Origin: Nodosilinea sp. E11
GTDB taxonomy: Bacteria > Cyanobacteriota > Cyanobacteriia > Phormidesmidales > Phormidesmidaceae
Length of the DNA stretch: 64,000 nucleotides
Reading direction: 5' to 3'
Assembly (NCBI RefSeq): GCF_032813545.1
Contig: NZ_CP136520.1
Coordinates: 3,776,001 to 3,840,000 of the forward strand
Position 1 is the first letter of the stretch. Every line of letters begins with the position of its first letter. Made by a program: the position numbers and the translations under genes. This document shows positions 24,365 through 33,607 of the stretch, piece after piece. The notes under the pieces are model-generated. The model was not told the DNA's origin, made no database searches, and was given only the letters and a program-made list of their open reading frames with translations.

Positions 24365-25144
24365 ATGACACAGTTTCAGACGGAGCAACCCTCTGCCCAA
24401 CATACGGGTACTGAGCCGGTCATCGTAGCCCGTGACGTCGAGAAGTGGTACGACAATGGCTTTCACGTGCTCAAGGGTGTCAGCATGACGGTCTATAAGG
24501 GCGAAGTGCTGGTAGTGATGGGGCCGTCTGGATCAGGCAAGTCCACCTTTATCCGTACGTTTAATGCTTTAGAACCCTACCAAAAAGGCACCATTGAGGT
24601 TGATGGCATTACCATTTCCCATGACCTCAAAAATATTGAGGCCATCCGCCGCGAGGTGGGCATGGTGTTTCAGCAGTTCAACCTGTTCCCTCACCTAACA
24701 GTGCTACAAAATGTGACCCTAGCCCCGATTTGGGTGCGCCGCTGGCCCAAGGCCAAGGCCCAAGAGGTGGCGATGCAGCTGCTAGAGCGCGTCGGCATTT
24801 TAGAACAGGCCCACAAGTTTCCGGGGCAGCTGTCGGGGGGGCAACAGCAGCGAGTTGCGATCGCGCGATCCCTGGCCATGCAGCCCAAGGTGATGTTGTT
24901 TGACGAACCCACCTCCGCCCTTGACCCCGAGATGGTGCGAGAGGTGCTTGATGTAATGAGGGGCCTAGCCAATTCTGGTATGACCATGGTGTGCGTCACC
25001 CACGAGGTCGGCTTTGCCCGCGAGGTGGCCGATCGCGTCGTACTGATGGATGGGGGCTACCTGGTCGAAGAAAATACCCCCCAAGAGTTCTTCAGCAACC
25101 CTCGCGAAGACCGCACCCAAAAGTTCCTTTCCCAGATTTTGTAG
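24365..25144 (+). CDS. bztD: Polar amino acid ABC transporter ATP-binding protein (BztD/AapP/GlnQ type)
   Basis: This ATPase energises BztABC. It carries Walker [10 protein letters not shown] (about 53-61), Q-loop [10 protein letters not shown], signature [13 protein letters not shown] (about 157) and Walker [14 protein letters not shown] (about 177), followed by the H-loop VTHE. The ATG at 24365 sits after an AGAGGAAA ribosome site and gives 259 residues; the longer frame from 24305 is not supported. It lies 193 bp after bztC and may have its own promoter. Confidence 0.96.
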   Translation: MTQFQTEQPSAQHTGTEPVIVARDVEKWYDNGFHVLKGVSMTVYKGEVLVVMGPSGSGKSTFIRTFNALEPYQKGTIEVDGITISHDLKNIEAIRREVGMVFQQFNLFPHLTVLQNVTLAPIWVRRWPKAKAQEVAMQLLERVGILEQAHKFPGQLSGGQQQRVAIARSLAMQPKVMLFDEPTSALDPEMVREVLDVMRGLANSGMTMVCVTHEVGFAREVADRVVLMDGGYLVEENTPQEFFSNPREDRTQKFLSQIL

Positions 25145-25239
25145 GCAGCTGGTGATCCGATCAGTTCCTGCAGAATTAGGCTTAGACCCCAGTTACCGTA
25201 GTCATAATAGAGACGGTACTCGTCTAGGAAGGTAGCTGC

Positions 25240-25626
25240 GTGGATATCCTGGAACAGATTCGGCTCGACTACGAACGGTTTCCTCAAGATCAGAGCTATC
25301 ACCTGTACGCCGACGATGTGTACTTCAAAGACCCGCTCAACGAGTTTCGCGGCGTCGATCGCTACCGGCGCATGATTGGCTTTATCAGCCAGTGGTTTAA
25401 AGATGTTGATTTGCAACTGCACGACATTCAATACGCCAGCCCCAGCCAAATCAACAGCCGTTGGACTCTGAGTTGGGTGGCCCCTGTGCCTTGGCAGCCG
25501 CCCATGAGCATTCCCGGTCGCAGCGAGCTGGGGCTAAGTGAAGACGGCAAAGTCATCTCCCACATCGACTATTGGGATTGCTCTCGCCTCTCGGTAGTAG
25601 GGCAATTGTTTTCGCGCAATGGCTAA
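25240..25626 (+). CDS. DUF2358 family protein
   Basis: The 128-residue soluble protein has an SnoaL/NTF2-like look: an N-terminal helix (LEQIRLDYERFP), then VYFKDPLNEFRGVDRYRRMIGFI, and beta strands ending in GKVISHIDYWDCSRLSVVGQLF. This agrees with DUF2358, conserved in cyanobacteria and plastids, function unknown. The start is GTG at 25240. It lies 95 bp after bztD and may be independent. Confidence 0.85.
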   Translation: MDILEQIRLDYERFPQDQSYHLYADDVYFKDPLNEFRGVDRYRRMIGFISQWFKDVDLQLHDIQYASPSQINSRWTLSWVAPVPWQPPMSIPGRSELGLSEDGKVISHIDYWDCSRLSVVGQLFSRNG

Positions 25627-25841
25627 ATTGAGTCGGGGTCAACGCCTAGCTCTCATGTCAAATCCGAATCGAATGAACCCGATTCTAAACAGGTGGATTG
25701 GCGTAGGGGTAAACGGTGTTTGCCCAGCCTAACCGGGACTAGCCAAGTCGGATTTGGTATCACAGGTGCTGGGGCAGGGTTGCCTGCGGCGATCGCCGCA
25801 ATGACTATCAAAGTTGAGACCGATCGGTAGAGGATAAGGCT

Positions 25842-26258
25842 ATGCGAAGGCTACAAAAGGCACTGGCTGGGGCTTGTTTGCTATTTGGGCTATCGATCGC
25901 ACTGCTAGCGACCACCCAACTGCTAGACTCCGACGATGACGATTGGGAAGACCGAGCCGAGACGGGGGTCGCGTTAGTCGTGTTTGGCATAGCCCCTACA
26001 GTGCTGGGCACCTGGCTAGCCTGGAATTTGCGCCACAACCATGAGCAATCATCCCAAATGCTGGCGCTCCAGCAGGAGCAGCTTTTTTTACAGCTGCTTC
26101 AGAGCCAGGCGGGCGATCTCACCATCGTCCAGTTTGCGGCAGCGGCCCAGATACCGGTGGAGCAGGCCAAGGCCTTTCTCGATCAAAAGGCCCAGGTGCT
26201 CAACGCTTCCTTTGAGGTCAAAGATACCGGCGCAATGGTCTATCGCTTTCCGCTGTAG
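25842..26258 (+). CDS. Hypothetical small membrane protein (138 aa)
   Basis: Not recognised by family. It has two N-terminal membrane helices (about 7-27 and 43-63) separated by an acidic DSDDDDWED loop. A cytoplasmic part follows: a Gln/Leu-rich helix (QSSQMLALQQEQLFLQLLQSQ) and a small winged-helix-like module (DLTIVQFAAAAQIPVEQAKAFLDQKAQVLNASF). This layout resembles other short cyanobacterial membrane proteins that end in a helix-turn-helix-like tail. It is convergent with serS; the stop codons are four bases apart. Confidence 0.7.
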   Translation: MRRLQKALAGACLLFGLSIALLATTQLLDSDDDDWEDRAETGVALVVFGIAPTVLGTWLAWNLRHNHEQSSQMLALQQEQLFLQLLQSQAGDLTIVQFAAAAQIPVEQAKAFLDQKAQVLNASFEVKDTGAMVYRFPL

Positions 26259-26262
26259 CGGT

Positions 26263-27549
<1,287 letters not shown>

Positions 27550-27605
27550 CTACAACTTGGCCCTTGGGCAACAACGCCAAGAGACTAGGATATCAGCAAA
27601 TACAG

Positions 27606-27665
27606 TAGGTGTTGGGTATCGGGGGGCGGCTGTCAGGTATCAGGTACCCGATACCCGATACCTAC
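27606..27665. repeat. Heptamer-type repeat and hairpin (family member A)
   Basis: Begins GTAGGTGTTGGGTATCGGG and closes with CCCGATACCCGATACCTAC. The arms pair at 16 of 19 positions and contain heptamer-like units GTATCGG and GTATCAG. It shares the AGGTGTTGGGT opening with elements at 47790 and 52740. It lies between nfu and serS and could act as an intercistronic hairpin. Confidence 0.65.
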
Positions 27666-27672
27666 TCTTGCC

Positions 27673-27912
27673 CTAAAACACCTGTTCAATCTCAGCGATT
27701 TCAGGAATAAATTCGCGCAGTCGACGCTCAATGCCCATGCGCAGGGTCATCGCAGAGCTGGGGCAAGAGCCGCAGGCCCCTTGCAGGCGGAGCTTCACGA
27801 CGGGGCCATCAATTTCAACGAGCTCTACGTTGCCACCGTCAGCAAGCAGGTAGGGGCGCAGTTCGTCTAATACCTGCTCCACATTGGGAGGAGTAAGGGC
27901 GAGGGTTTCCAT
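27673..27912 (-). CDS. NifU C-terminal-domain iron-sulfur scaffold (Nfu type)
   Basis: The 79-residue protein is a single Nfu domain with the cluster-binding CGSC motif (Cys47, Cys50) in [14 protein letters not shown]. In cyanobacteria such stand-alone Nfu proteins are important Fe-S scaffolds delivering clusters to photosystem I and other targets. Length and motif fit that group. It has its own upstream region of about 600 bp shared with ocp. Confidence 0.94.
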   Translation of the reverse strand: METLALTPPNVEQVLDELRPYLLADGGNVELVEIDGPVVKLRLQGACGSCPSSAMTLRMGIERRLREFIPEIAEIEQVF

Positions 27913-28517
27913 AGAGATATATCTGCCTAACGCGATTGTGAACTATTTCTATTCTAGAGATTTTGCCCCCAAATCAAAGCATTAGATCGAATCGTTTCGA
28001 TAGAGGGGTGGGGAATAAGCCAGGAAGTTGAGGTGGGAGAAGCCGGCTAGTACCCTGCGGCATAAATGGGCCAACCGTTCCTGAAACCTGAAACCTAGTA
28101 CCGGAAAACTAGTACCGGAAACCCTCCCTAGGGCTTGTCTTCTGTCTAGCAACTAGTACTAGGGAAAACCGTCATTGCTAAATCTGTGGCCCCTACTGCG
28201 TGGTCGGTGGCTATAACTCAAGCCGCTACGGTTTGGGCAGGTTTTGAGGAGAGAATACTTCAATTTTTAACCCTCACTTGCACAGATTTATGACTAGTTA
28301 TTTGGTGGCGATCGCCGCCGTCATTTTCCTATCCCTCCCCCCGGGATAGGGCCGAAATTTAGGCATTTGGGCGATCGCGCTTCTCATTTCTTCACGGGAA
28401 GTTGTTCCCTTCTTGCTTAAACTAAGCTTTGGACGGTCAAGCTTTGATCACAAAAAATATCTCAGCTTTATTGGTACCTATTCATTACGCTCCTATCAGC
28501 TCCCAAGGAAGTCACCT
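27913..28517. promoter_or_regulatory. Divergent region between nfu and ocp, with repeats and hairpins
   Basis: About 600 bp without a gene. It holds a heptamer-like patch (CCTGAAA twice and TAGTACCGGAAA twice, 28079-28122) and an 8-bp hairpin CCTATCCC/GGGATAGG (28328-28350). A small hairpin GGGAA-gttg-TTCCC lies at 28396-28409. A direct repeat of AAGCTTTG with 15-bp period (28424-28446), about 75-95 bp before the ocp ATG, could be a regulator site. Confidence 0.5.
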
Positions 28518-29477
28518 ATGCCGTTCACTCTCGATTCAGCCCGCAATATTTTTCCCAGCACCCTCACTGCCGATGCGGTACCCGCCACTATTGCCCGCTT
28601 CACTCAACTCAGTGCAGAAGACCAGCTGGCGTTAATTTGGTTCGCCTACCTCGATATGGGTAAAGGCATCACCATTGCGGCTCCTGGGGCAGCCAGCATG
28701 CAGTTTGCTGAAGCTACCATGAACGAGATTCGAGCTATGTCGTTTCAGGAGCAGTCGCAGGCGATGTGCGACTTGGCCAACCGGGCCGACACCCCCATTG
28801 GCCGCACCTACTCTACGTGGTCGCCCAACATCAAGCTAGGCTTCTGGTACAAACTGGGTCAGTGGATGGAAGAAGGTTTCGTCGCCCCTATTCCTGAAGG
28901 GTATCAGCTGTCAGCCAATGCCTCAGCGGTGCTGCAATCCATTCGCAACCTAGAGTCGGGGCAGCAGATTACAGTGTTGCGCAATGCCGTAGTCGATATG
29001 GGCTTTGACCCCAAACAGATGGGCTCTTACACCCGAGTTGCCGAGCCGGTGGTGCCGCCCCAAGACACCGACAAGCGCCGTCAGGTCACCATTGAGGGTG
29101 TCACAGACCCGACGGTGTTGGCCTATATGAACAACCTCAACGCCAACGATTTCGACGCGCTGATTGAGCTGTTTACCGATGACGGTGCCCTCCAGCCCCC
29201 CTTCCAGCGGCCCATTGTGGGCAAACCCAACGTGCTGCGGTTCTTTCAAGAAGACTGTCAGAACCTCAATTTAATTCCTGAGCGCGGGGTTACCGAGCCC
29301 GCCGCTGATGGCTTTACCCAAATTAAAGTGACCGGTAAGGTGCAAACGCCCTGGTTTGGGGCCGGAGTGGGCATGAACATTGCCTGGCGGTTCTTAATTA
29401 ACCCCGACGGCAAAATTTTCTTTGTCGCGATCGATCTGCTGGCATCACCGAAGGAACTGCTGAACTTAGTCCGCTAG
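28518..29477 (+). CDS. ocp: Orange carotenoid protein
   Basis: OCP binds a ketocarotenoid and, when activated by strong blue-green light, docks on phycobilisomes and dissipates energy as heat. The 319-residue protein has the helical N-terminal domain, with ligand residues Tyr44 and Trp110, and the NTF2-like C-terminal domain. Tyr203 and Trp290 correspond to Tyr201 and Trp288 of Synechocystis OCP, the residues hydrogen-bonding the keto group. Arg155 of the interdomain salt bridge is present; its partner, Glu244 in Synechocystis, seems to be Asp246 here. The start at 28518 is set by homology. A following frp gene suggests OCP1 type. Confidence 0.97.
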   Translation: MPFTLDSARNIFPSTLTADAVPATIARFTQLSAEDQLALIWFAYLDMGKGITIAAPGAASMQFAEATMNEIRAMSFQEQSQAMCDLANRADTPIGRTYSTWSPNIKLGFWYKLGQWMEEGFVAPIPEGYQLSANASAVLQSIRNLESGQQITVLRNAVVDMGFDPKQMGSYTRVAEPVVPPQDTDKRRQVTIEGVTDPTVLAYMNNLNANDFDALIELFTDDGALQPPFQRPIVGKPNVLRFFQEDCQNLNLIPERGVTEPAADGFTQIKVTGKVQTPWFGAGVGMNIAWRFLINPDGKIFFVAIDLLASPKELLNLVR

Positions 29478-29499
29478 ACAGGTTCCCTGATCTCTAGTC

Positions 29500-29530
29500 A
29501 ACAGCCACCCCCAACCGGGGGTGGCTGTTT
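29500..29530 (+). terminator. Terminator after ocp
   Basis: AACAGCCACCCCC and GGGGGTGGCTGTT form a 13-bp stem with an AACC loop, followed by a short T tract. It lies 22 bp after the ocp stop and separates ocp from frp, implying largely independent transcription. Confidence 0.85.
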
Positions 29531-29747
29531 GATTATGAGAATTTGCAAAATTCTGTAATATATCCTTAATATAGATAGGTATACATGGTTACTAGCCAGA
29601 AAAAAGCCAGGGGCTGACGATCGCTGAGGGGTTACCCTGGGTCTTCTATCGTCGCCGTTGTGGCATTGATGGCGGCGGCAATGCCGGGTAATGATCTGCG
29701 TAGCCCTCTGTAGCGGTTTTAAACCCTTTTATTTCACCCCTCTAACC

Positions 29748-30077
29748 ATGCAGACTAGCGAACTCCAATGGACGGCTCAGGAGCAGTCTATTGCTAAAGC
29801 CGCCTTTGCTAAGGCCTACCAGCGAGAGATTCAGGCCCTAGTGCAGCTAGTGCGACAACAGGCCAGCACGATTGCTGGCACGGACGATATCTGGCATCTC
29901 CACGATTTTCTCAGCGCCCGACGCCACGAACTCGACGGCAAGTATGATGATCGCGAGTCGGCCTTGTTATTTGTGCTGGCTGATCTGGTTAAAGAAAATT
30001 GGCTCAGTTTTGCCGATTTAGAGGGCCTTGATGCCTTAAAGCTATCGAAAATAACGGCCCTAACCCGCATGATGTGA
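29748..30077 (+). CDS. frp: Fluorescence recovery protein (FRP)
   Basis: FRP is a small helical dimer that binds activated OCP, detaches it from phycobilisomes and speeds its return to the orange form. The 109-residue protein contains the family core FAKAYQREIQAL and WHLHDFLSARRHELDGKYDDR, with the Trp, His-Asp and Arg residues known to be functional in Synechocystis FRP. The ATG at 29748 is chosen because homologues begin shortly before the first helix. It lies 270 bp after ocp, with a terminator between. Confidence 0.95.
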   Translation: MQTSELQWTAQEQSIAKAAFAKAYQREIQALVQLVRQQASTIAGTDDIWHLHDFLSARRHELDGKYDDRESALLFVLADLVKENWLSFADLEGLDALKLSKITALTRMM

Positions 30078-30120
30078 GTGGGTGGGCCGATGCGGCCGCG
30101 ATAACTGTTGAAACCTACAC

Positions 30121-30154
30121 AAAAAAGGGGAGTGAACGTTCACTCCCCTTTTTT
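30121..30154. terminator. Bidirectional terminator between frp and hli1
   Basis: A 34-bp perfect palindrome: A6, GGGGAGTGAAC, its complement, T6. The symmetric A and T tracts allow it to terminate frp on the plus strand and the convergent hli gene on the minus strand. Confidence 0.9.
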
Positions 30155-30196
30155 CTATTCAATTGTGATTGATTTGCTAACTAAGGCACAGATGAC

Positions 30197-30340
30197 TTAC
30201 ATCAAGCCAATCTGAGACAGAATACCCTGACCGGTCACAAACTCGGTAGCGACACCAATCACAAAGCCCAGCATGGCTAGACGACCATTCCAGGTTTCCG
30301 CAAAGTTAACAAAGCCAAACTTGGTTTCGTTGGTTTCCAT
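30197..30340 (-). CDS. hli1: High-light-inducible protein (one-helix Hli/Scp), 47 aa
   Basis: This small gene encodes 47 residues. It has the chlorophyll a/b-binding signature FAETWNGRLAMLGFVIGVATEFVTG split over one membrane helix; the Glu and Asn-Arg ligands ExxNGRxAM are intact. Hli proteins bind chlorophyll and carotenoid in the thylakoid and protect photosystem II assembly intermediates. The ATG at 30340 follows a good ribosome site (AGGAG). A degenerate HLR1-like element lies upstream at 30382-30404. Confidence 0.93.
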   Translation of the reverse strand: METNETKFGFVNFAETWNGRLAMLGFVIGVATEFVTGQGILSQIGLM

Positions 30341-30381
30341 GGTGGATATCTCCTAGTTGATGAAAGGACGGAAATCAATAT

Positions 30382-30404
30382 CCTGTTACTTAACGTAACA
30401 CAGG
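30382..30404 (-). promoter_or_regulatory. Inverted-repeat, weak HLR1-like element upstream of hli1
   Basis: On the minus strand GTTACGTT-AA-GTAACAGG resembles the RpaB HLR1 consensus (two (G/T)TTACA(T/A)(T/A) units two bases apart). It matches 7 of 8 positions in the first unit and about 5 of 8 in the second. The same bases form an imperfect palindrome CCTGTTAC/GTAACACAGG. It lies about 40-65 bp before the hli1 start. Confidence 0.35.
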
Positions 30405-30509
30405 TTTTTCGAGCCTTGGGTCTGAGAATGATGACTTTATCTAAGGTTGACGATTGAATCGCTCAATGAGGCTTTAGGAAAAGATCTCGGGCTCTAAAAA
30501 GGTGATGGA

Positions 30510-30722
30510 CTATAGGTTGGTTAGCCAGGTGACGACGCCATGACCCGTGAGCGCTTCAAACAGCACCGCCGATACAAAGCCAATCATAGCCAGCCGACCA
30601 TTCAACTTTTCGGCATACTCGTTGAAACCAAATTGCTGACTGTCATCGACATAAACCTTGGGCTCGACGGCGTAGTTATTTAAGCGACCGCCATCTTCGG
30701 TGGTGTATCCGCTAGTGGTCAT
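30510..30722 (-). CDS. hli2: High-light-inducible protein (Hli), 70 aa
   Basis: The 70-residue product has a polar N-terminal arm followed by the chlorophyll-binding helix FNEYAEKLNGRLAMIGFVSAVLFEALTGHG with intact ExxNGR. It is longer at the N-terminus than hli1, like HliA/B-type proteins. The ATG at 30722 follows GGAGG. An HLR1 site with a probable promoter lies just upstream (30753-30770). hli1 and hli2 are in tandem on the minus strand, 169 bp apart. Confidence 0.94.
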   Translation of the reverse strand: MTTSGYTTEDGGRLNNYAVEPKVYVDDSQQFGFNEYAEKLNGRLAMIGFVSAVLFEALTGHGVVTWLTNL

Positions 30723-30752
30723 GGTGAGAGCCTCCGGTGTGTTTCTGGGTGA

Positions 30753-30770
30753 ATTGTAACGCAGTGTAAA
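30753..30770 (-). promoter_or_regulatory. HLR1 (RpaB-binding) element within the hli2 promoter
   Basis: On the minus strand TTTACACT-GC-GTTACAAT fits the HLR1 consensus with a single mismatch. The second unit contains a good -10 (TACAAT); a TTGCAA -35 lies 18 bp upstream. The site thus overlaps the core promoter 30-48 bp before the ATG. That placement is expected if RpaB represses in low light and releases under high light. Confidence 0.7.
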
Positions 30771-30932
30771 CAAATGTTGCAAAACTTGTGATGATTTGGC
30801 GCGCGATCGCCACTGTGAGATAGCGGCTTTAAGCCCTACCATCCCCTAGGATGGGCTGGAGTAAAGGGCCGCAGGTCGCGGGAGCGGGTAACTCCAAATT
30901 CTGACCTAAGGGCCGCCGATGAGGACACAGGT

Positions 30933-31697
30933 ATGACCTTGATTGATTTACGCAACCGCACTGTTTTAGTCACAGGGGCTTCGCGGGGCATTGGCGCAGC
31001 GATCGCCCAGTCGCTCCATGGGGCCGGGGCGGCGGTGGTGCTGCACTACAGCCAGGGGCAGGCCGAGGCTAGGCAGATTGCGGCTGAGTTGGGGAGCGAT
31101 CGCACGCATCTGGTGCAGGCTGATCTGTCGGTGCCGGGGGCGGCGCGATCGCTGTGGCAGCAGGCGTTAGACTGGCGCGGCAGCATTAGCGCGGTTGTGA
31201 ATAATGCCGCCACTATGCCCGCCGCCCCGATCGAGGGGGCCTGGGAGCCGTGGTCTAGCGCCTGGCAAGAGACCTTACAGGTCAATCTGGTGGCGATGGC
31301 TGACCTGTGTCGAGAGGCTATCCCGCATTTTCAAGCCAACGGGGGTGGCACGCTGATCAACCTGGCCAGTCGAGCGGCTTTTCGGGGCGATGGGCCAGAG
31401 TTTATGGCCTACGCCGCCTCAAAGGGGGGAGTGATTGGGCTGACCCGCACGATCGCCAAGGGGTTTGCCGCCGATGGGGTGCGGGCCTATGCGATCGCCC
31501 CTGGGTTTGTACGTACCGATCGCATTGAGCAGGTGATGGCTGAGCGAGGAGCTGATTATGTCACCCGCGATATCCCGATGGGGGCACCGGCGGAGCCGCA
31601 GGATATTGCTAACCTGGTGGCGTTTTTGGTGGCGGGGTTAGCGCCCCACGCGACGGGGGCGACGTTTGATGTGAATGGGGCGTCGTATTTTCATTGA
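30933..31697 (+). CDS. Short-chain dehydrogenase/reductase
   Basis: The 254-residue Rossmann-fold oxidoreductase has the NAD(P)-binding motif TGASRGIG (14-21), the NNAA motif, and catalytic Tyr160 and Lys164 in YAASKGG. The late segment DIPMGAPAEPQDIANLVAFLVAGL and final GATFDVNGASY are typical of FabG-like classical SDRs. The substrate cannot be told; 3-ketoacyl, sugar or aldehyde reduction are all possible. It appears monocistronic. Confidence 0.9.
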   Translation: MTLIDLRNRTVLVTGASRGIGAAIAQSLHGAGAAVVLHYSQGQAEARQIAAELGSDRTHLVQADLSVPGAARSLWQQALDWRGSISAVVNNAATMPAAPIEGAWEPWSSAWQETLQVNLVAMADLCREAIPHFQANGGGTLINLASRAAFRGDGPEFMAYAASKGGVIGLTRTIAKGFAADGVRAYAIAPGFVRTDRIEQVMAERGADYVTRDIPMGAPAEPQDIANLVAFLVAGLAPHATGATFDVNGASYFH

Positions 31698-32003
31698 GGG
31701 TTGGTCAGACCTTCTCAGCTCAAAAGCTTGGCTGGCGGCGCACAATAGGGATTGAAAGCCAGATCTGCTGCTGGGGCCATTTCGCTGGCCCCAGACCCCC
31801 ATCGACCAGGGACGTTCCGCCGCCCTGGACCCGACGGAAAGGACTGGCTGCTCATCGGTTTAAACCTCTGTTTTGCCAATGAACTTGTAGGGAATATTCA
31901 ACTGGGCGGTTCACGACCCCGACTTTAATTTCCCCTCAACCCTTCAACTTCCTCATCCACCCATCCACCCATCCACCCATCCACCCATCCACCCATCCAC
32001 CCC
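31698..32003. repeat. Intergenic region with CCATCCAC octamer microsatellite (31953-32000)
   Basis: The convergent region between the SDR and deaminase-like genes ends in six tandem octamers: five perfect CCATCCAC plus one TCATCCAC, immediately after the deaminase stop codon. The rest of the 306 bp shows no gene; the 62-codon frame at 31694 has no family signal. Confidence 0.75.
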
Positions 32004-33236
32004 CTACTCCCACTTCACCTCTGGGGGCTTTGTCTGCACCAGCAATTTGCCGTGCGAGAAAACATGGGTGACTGTGGCGCGGCGGCGAATGGCGTCGTAG
32101 GGGCTGTCGGCGTCGAGGACGATGAGATTGGCGGGTTTGCCGACGGCTAGGCCGTAGGATTCGCCTAGGGCCAGGGTTTTAGCGCCGTTGGTGGTAATCA
32201 TGTCGAAGCAGGCGGCGATTTCGGCTTGGCCGGTCATTTGGCAGACGTGAACGGCCATGGAGGCGACATCGAGCATGTTGCCAGAGCCGAGGCTATACCA
32301 GGGATCTTGAACGCAGTCGTGGCCTAGGCTGACGTTTAAACCCTGCTGCCAGAGCTCTTTAACTCGGGTGACGCCGCGCCGTTTGGGGTAAGTATCGGTA
32401 CGTCCCTGAAGGGTGATGTTGATCAGCGGGTTGGCGATGAAATTAATCTGCGATCGCGCCAGCAGGCCCATGAGCTTGAAGGCGTAGGCGTTGTTGTAGC
32501 TGGCAAAGGCGGTGGTGTGACTGGCCGTGGTTCGAGATCCTAAGCCCGATCGCACGGCGCAGGCAGCAACTACTTCTAGAAAGCGCGACTGGTCGTCGTC
32601 GATTTCGTCACAGTGGATGTCGATCAGGCGATCGTAGCGCTGGGCTAGCTCAAAAATGTGGTGCACCGATTCGACGCCGTCTTCGCGGGTCATTTCGTAG
32701 TGGGGAATGCCGCCCACGGCATCGGCCCCTAGCTTCAGGGCTTCTTCCATCAGCTCAAGGTTGCCAGGGCTGCCGTAGAGGCCGTCCTGGGGAAAGGCCA
32801 CCACCTGCACGGTGATCCAGTCTTTGACAATATCGCGTACCTCAAGCAATGCTTTGAGCGCGATTAGATTAGCTTCGCTGACGTCGGCGTGGCTACGCAC
32901 AAACAGCACTCCCTGCTGGGCCTGAAGCTTGAGGGTGGCGATCGCCCGGGCTTTGACATCGTCTAAGGTAAGCGATTGTTTGCGATCGCGCCAAATCTCA
33001 ATCCCCTCAAACAGCGTGCCGCTCTGGTTCCAGCGGGGTTGGCCTACGGTGAGGGCTGAGTCGAGGTGAATGTGTGACTCGACAAACGGAGGACTCACCA
33101 GCTTGCCGCCCAGCGTAATTTCTGCTGCCGCTGAGGCCGCCAGGTGAGGCTCTAAGGCACAAATACTGCCATGATCTAGGCCGATGTCTATCGACTCACC
33201 GTTCGGCAACCGACCATCCCGCAAGATGAGTTCCAT
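32004..33236 (-). CDS. Cytosine deaminase-like amidohydrolase (CodA family)
   Basis: The 410-residue metal-dependent hydrolase has the ESHIHLD metal motif (His55, His57), DIHCDEIDDDQ with a His and catalytic-type Glu, SHTTAF, and the metal/catalytic Asp in LGHDCVQDPW. These match the layout of E. coli CodA, which deaminates cytosine to uracil; related members act on isocytosine, creatinine or triazine products. The start MELILRDG at 33236 is chosen; the longer frame from 33305 has an unrelated N-terminus. No cytosine permease (codB) adjoins it. Confidence 0.88.
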   Translation of the reverse strand: MELILRDGRLPNGESIDIGLDHGSICALEPHLAASAAAEITLGGKLVSPPFVESHIHLDSALTVGQPRWNQSGTLFEGIEIWRDRKQSLTLDDVKARAIATLKLQAQQGVLFVRSHADVSEANLIALKALLEVRDIVKDWITVQVVAFPQDGLYGSPGNLELMEEALKLGADAVGGIPHYEMTREDGVESVHHIFELAQRYDRLIDIHCDEIDDDQSRFLEVVAACAVRSGLGSRTTASHTTAFASYNNAYAFKLMGLLARSQINFIANPLINITLQGRTDTYPKRRGVTRVKELWQQGLNVSLGHDCVQDPWYSLGSGNMLDVASMAVHVCQMTGQAEIAACFDMITTNGAKTLALGESYGLAVGKPANLIVLDADSPYDAIRRRATVTHVFSHGKLLVQTKPPEVKWE

Positions 33237-33418
33237 AGGTTTAGAGTATCCCCAACAATTCGGTCTGATGCTATCTACGGCCTTGACTATATCAAGTCTG
33301 CCCATGGGGCAGGGTAGACCAAGACCCCCTTCAGCTCAAATCCCCAGCTTTGCCGCAAGGACAAAACTGGGGATCGTCATCTATATAGATTTGAGGTGGG
33401 TGCCGATAGGGTTTAGCC

Positions 33419-33607
33419 CTATCGCGCGGAGGCAGCAAATAGCCCTGGAGCATGGGCCTCAATGACTTTGCCAGTGCGGGCACAGGTAATCATGAGATAG
33501 TCGCAGGCCGCACACTGGGTGCGCACTAGCTGATCAGGATTAATGTGGTGCCTTTCGGCTAAGTTTCCACAATTAGGGCAATGTACCTGTTGAAAATGGC
33601 CAATCAT
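33419..33607 (-). CDS. Small double CxxC zinc-ribbon protein, cyanobacterial
   Basis: The 62-residue protein has CPNCG (Cys10, Cys13) and CAACD (Cys32, Cys35), which would bind one zinc, followed by YLMITCARTGKVIEAHAPG. Homologues are common in cyanobacteria and are sometimes mislabelled as a piece of PriA helicase; the real function is unknown. It has its own promoter region with a potential structured RNA upstream (33639-33781). Confidence 0.8.
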   Translation of the reverse strand: MIGHFQQVHCPNCGNLAERHHINPDQLVRTQCAACDYLMITCARTGKVIEAHAPGLFAASAR

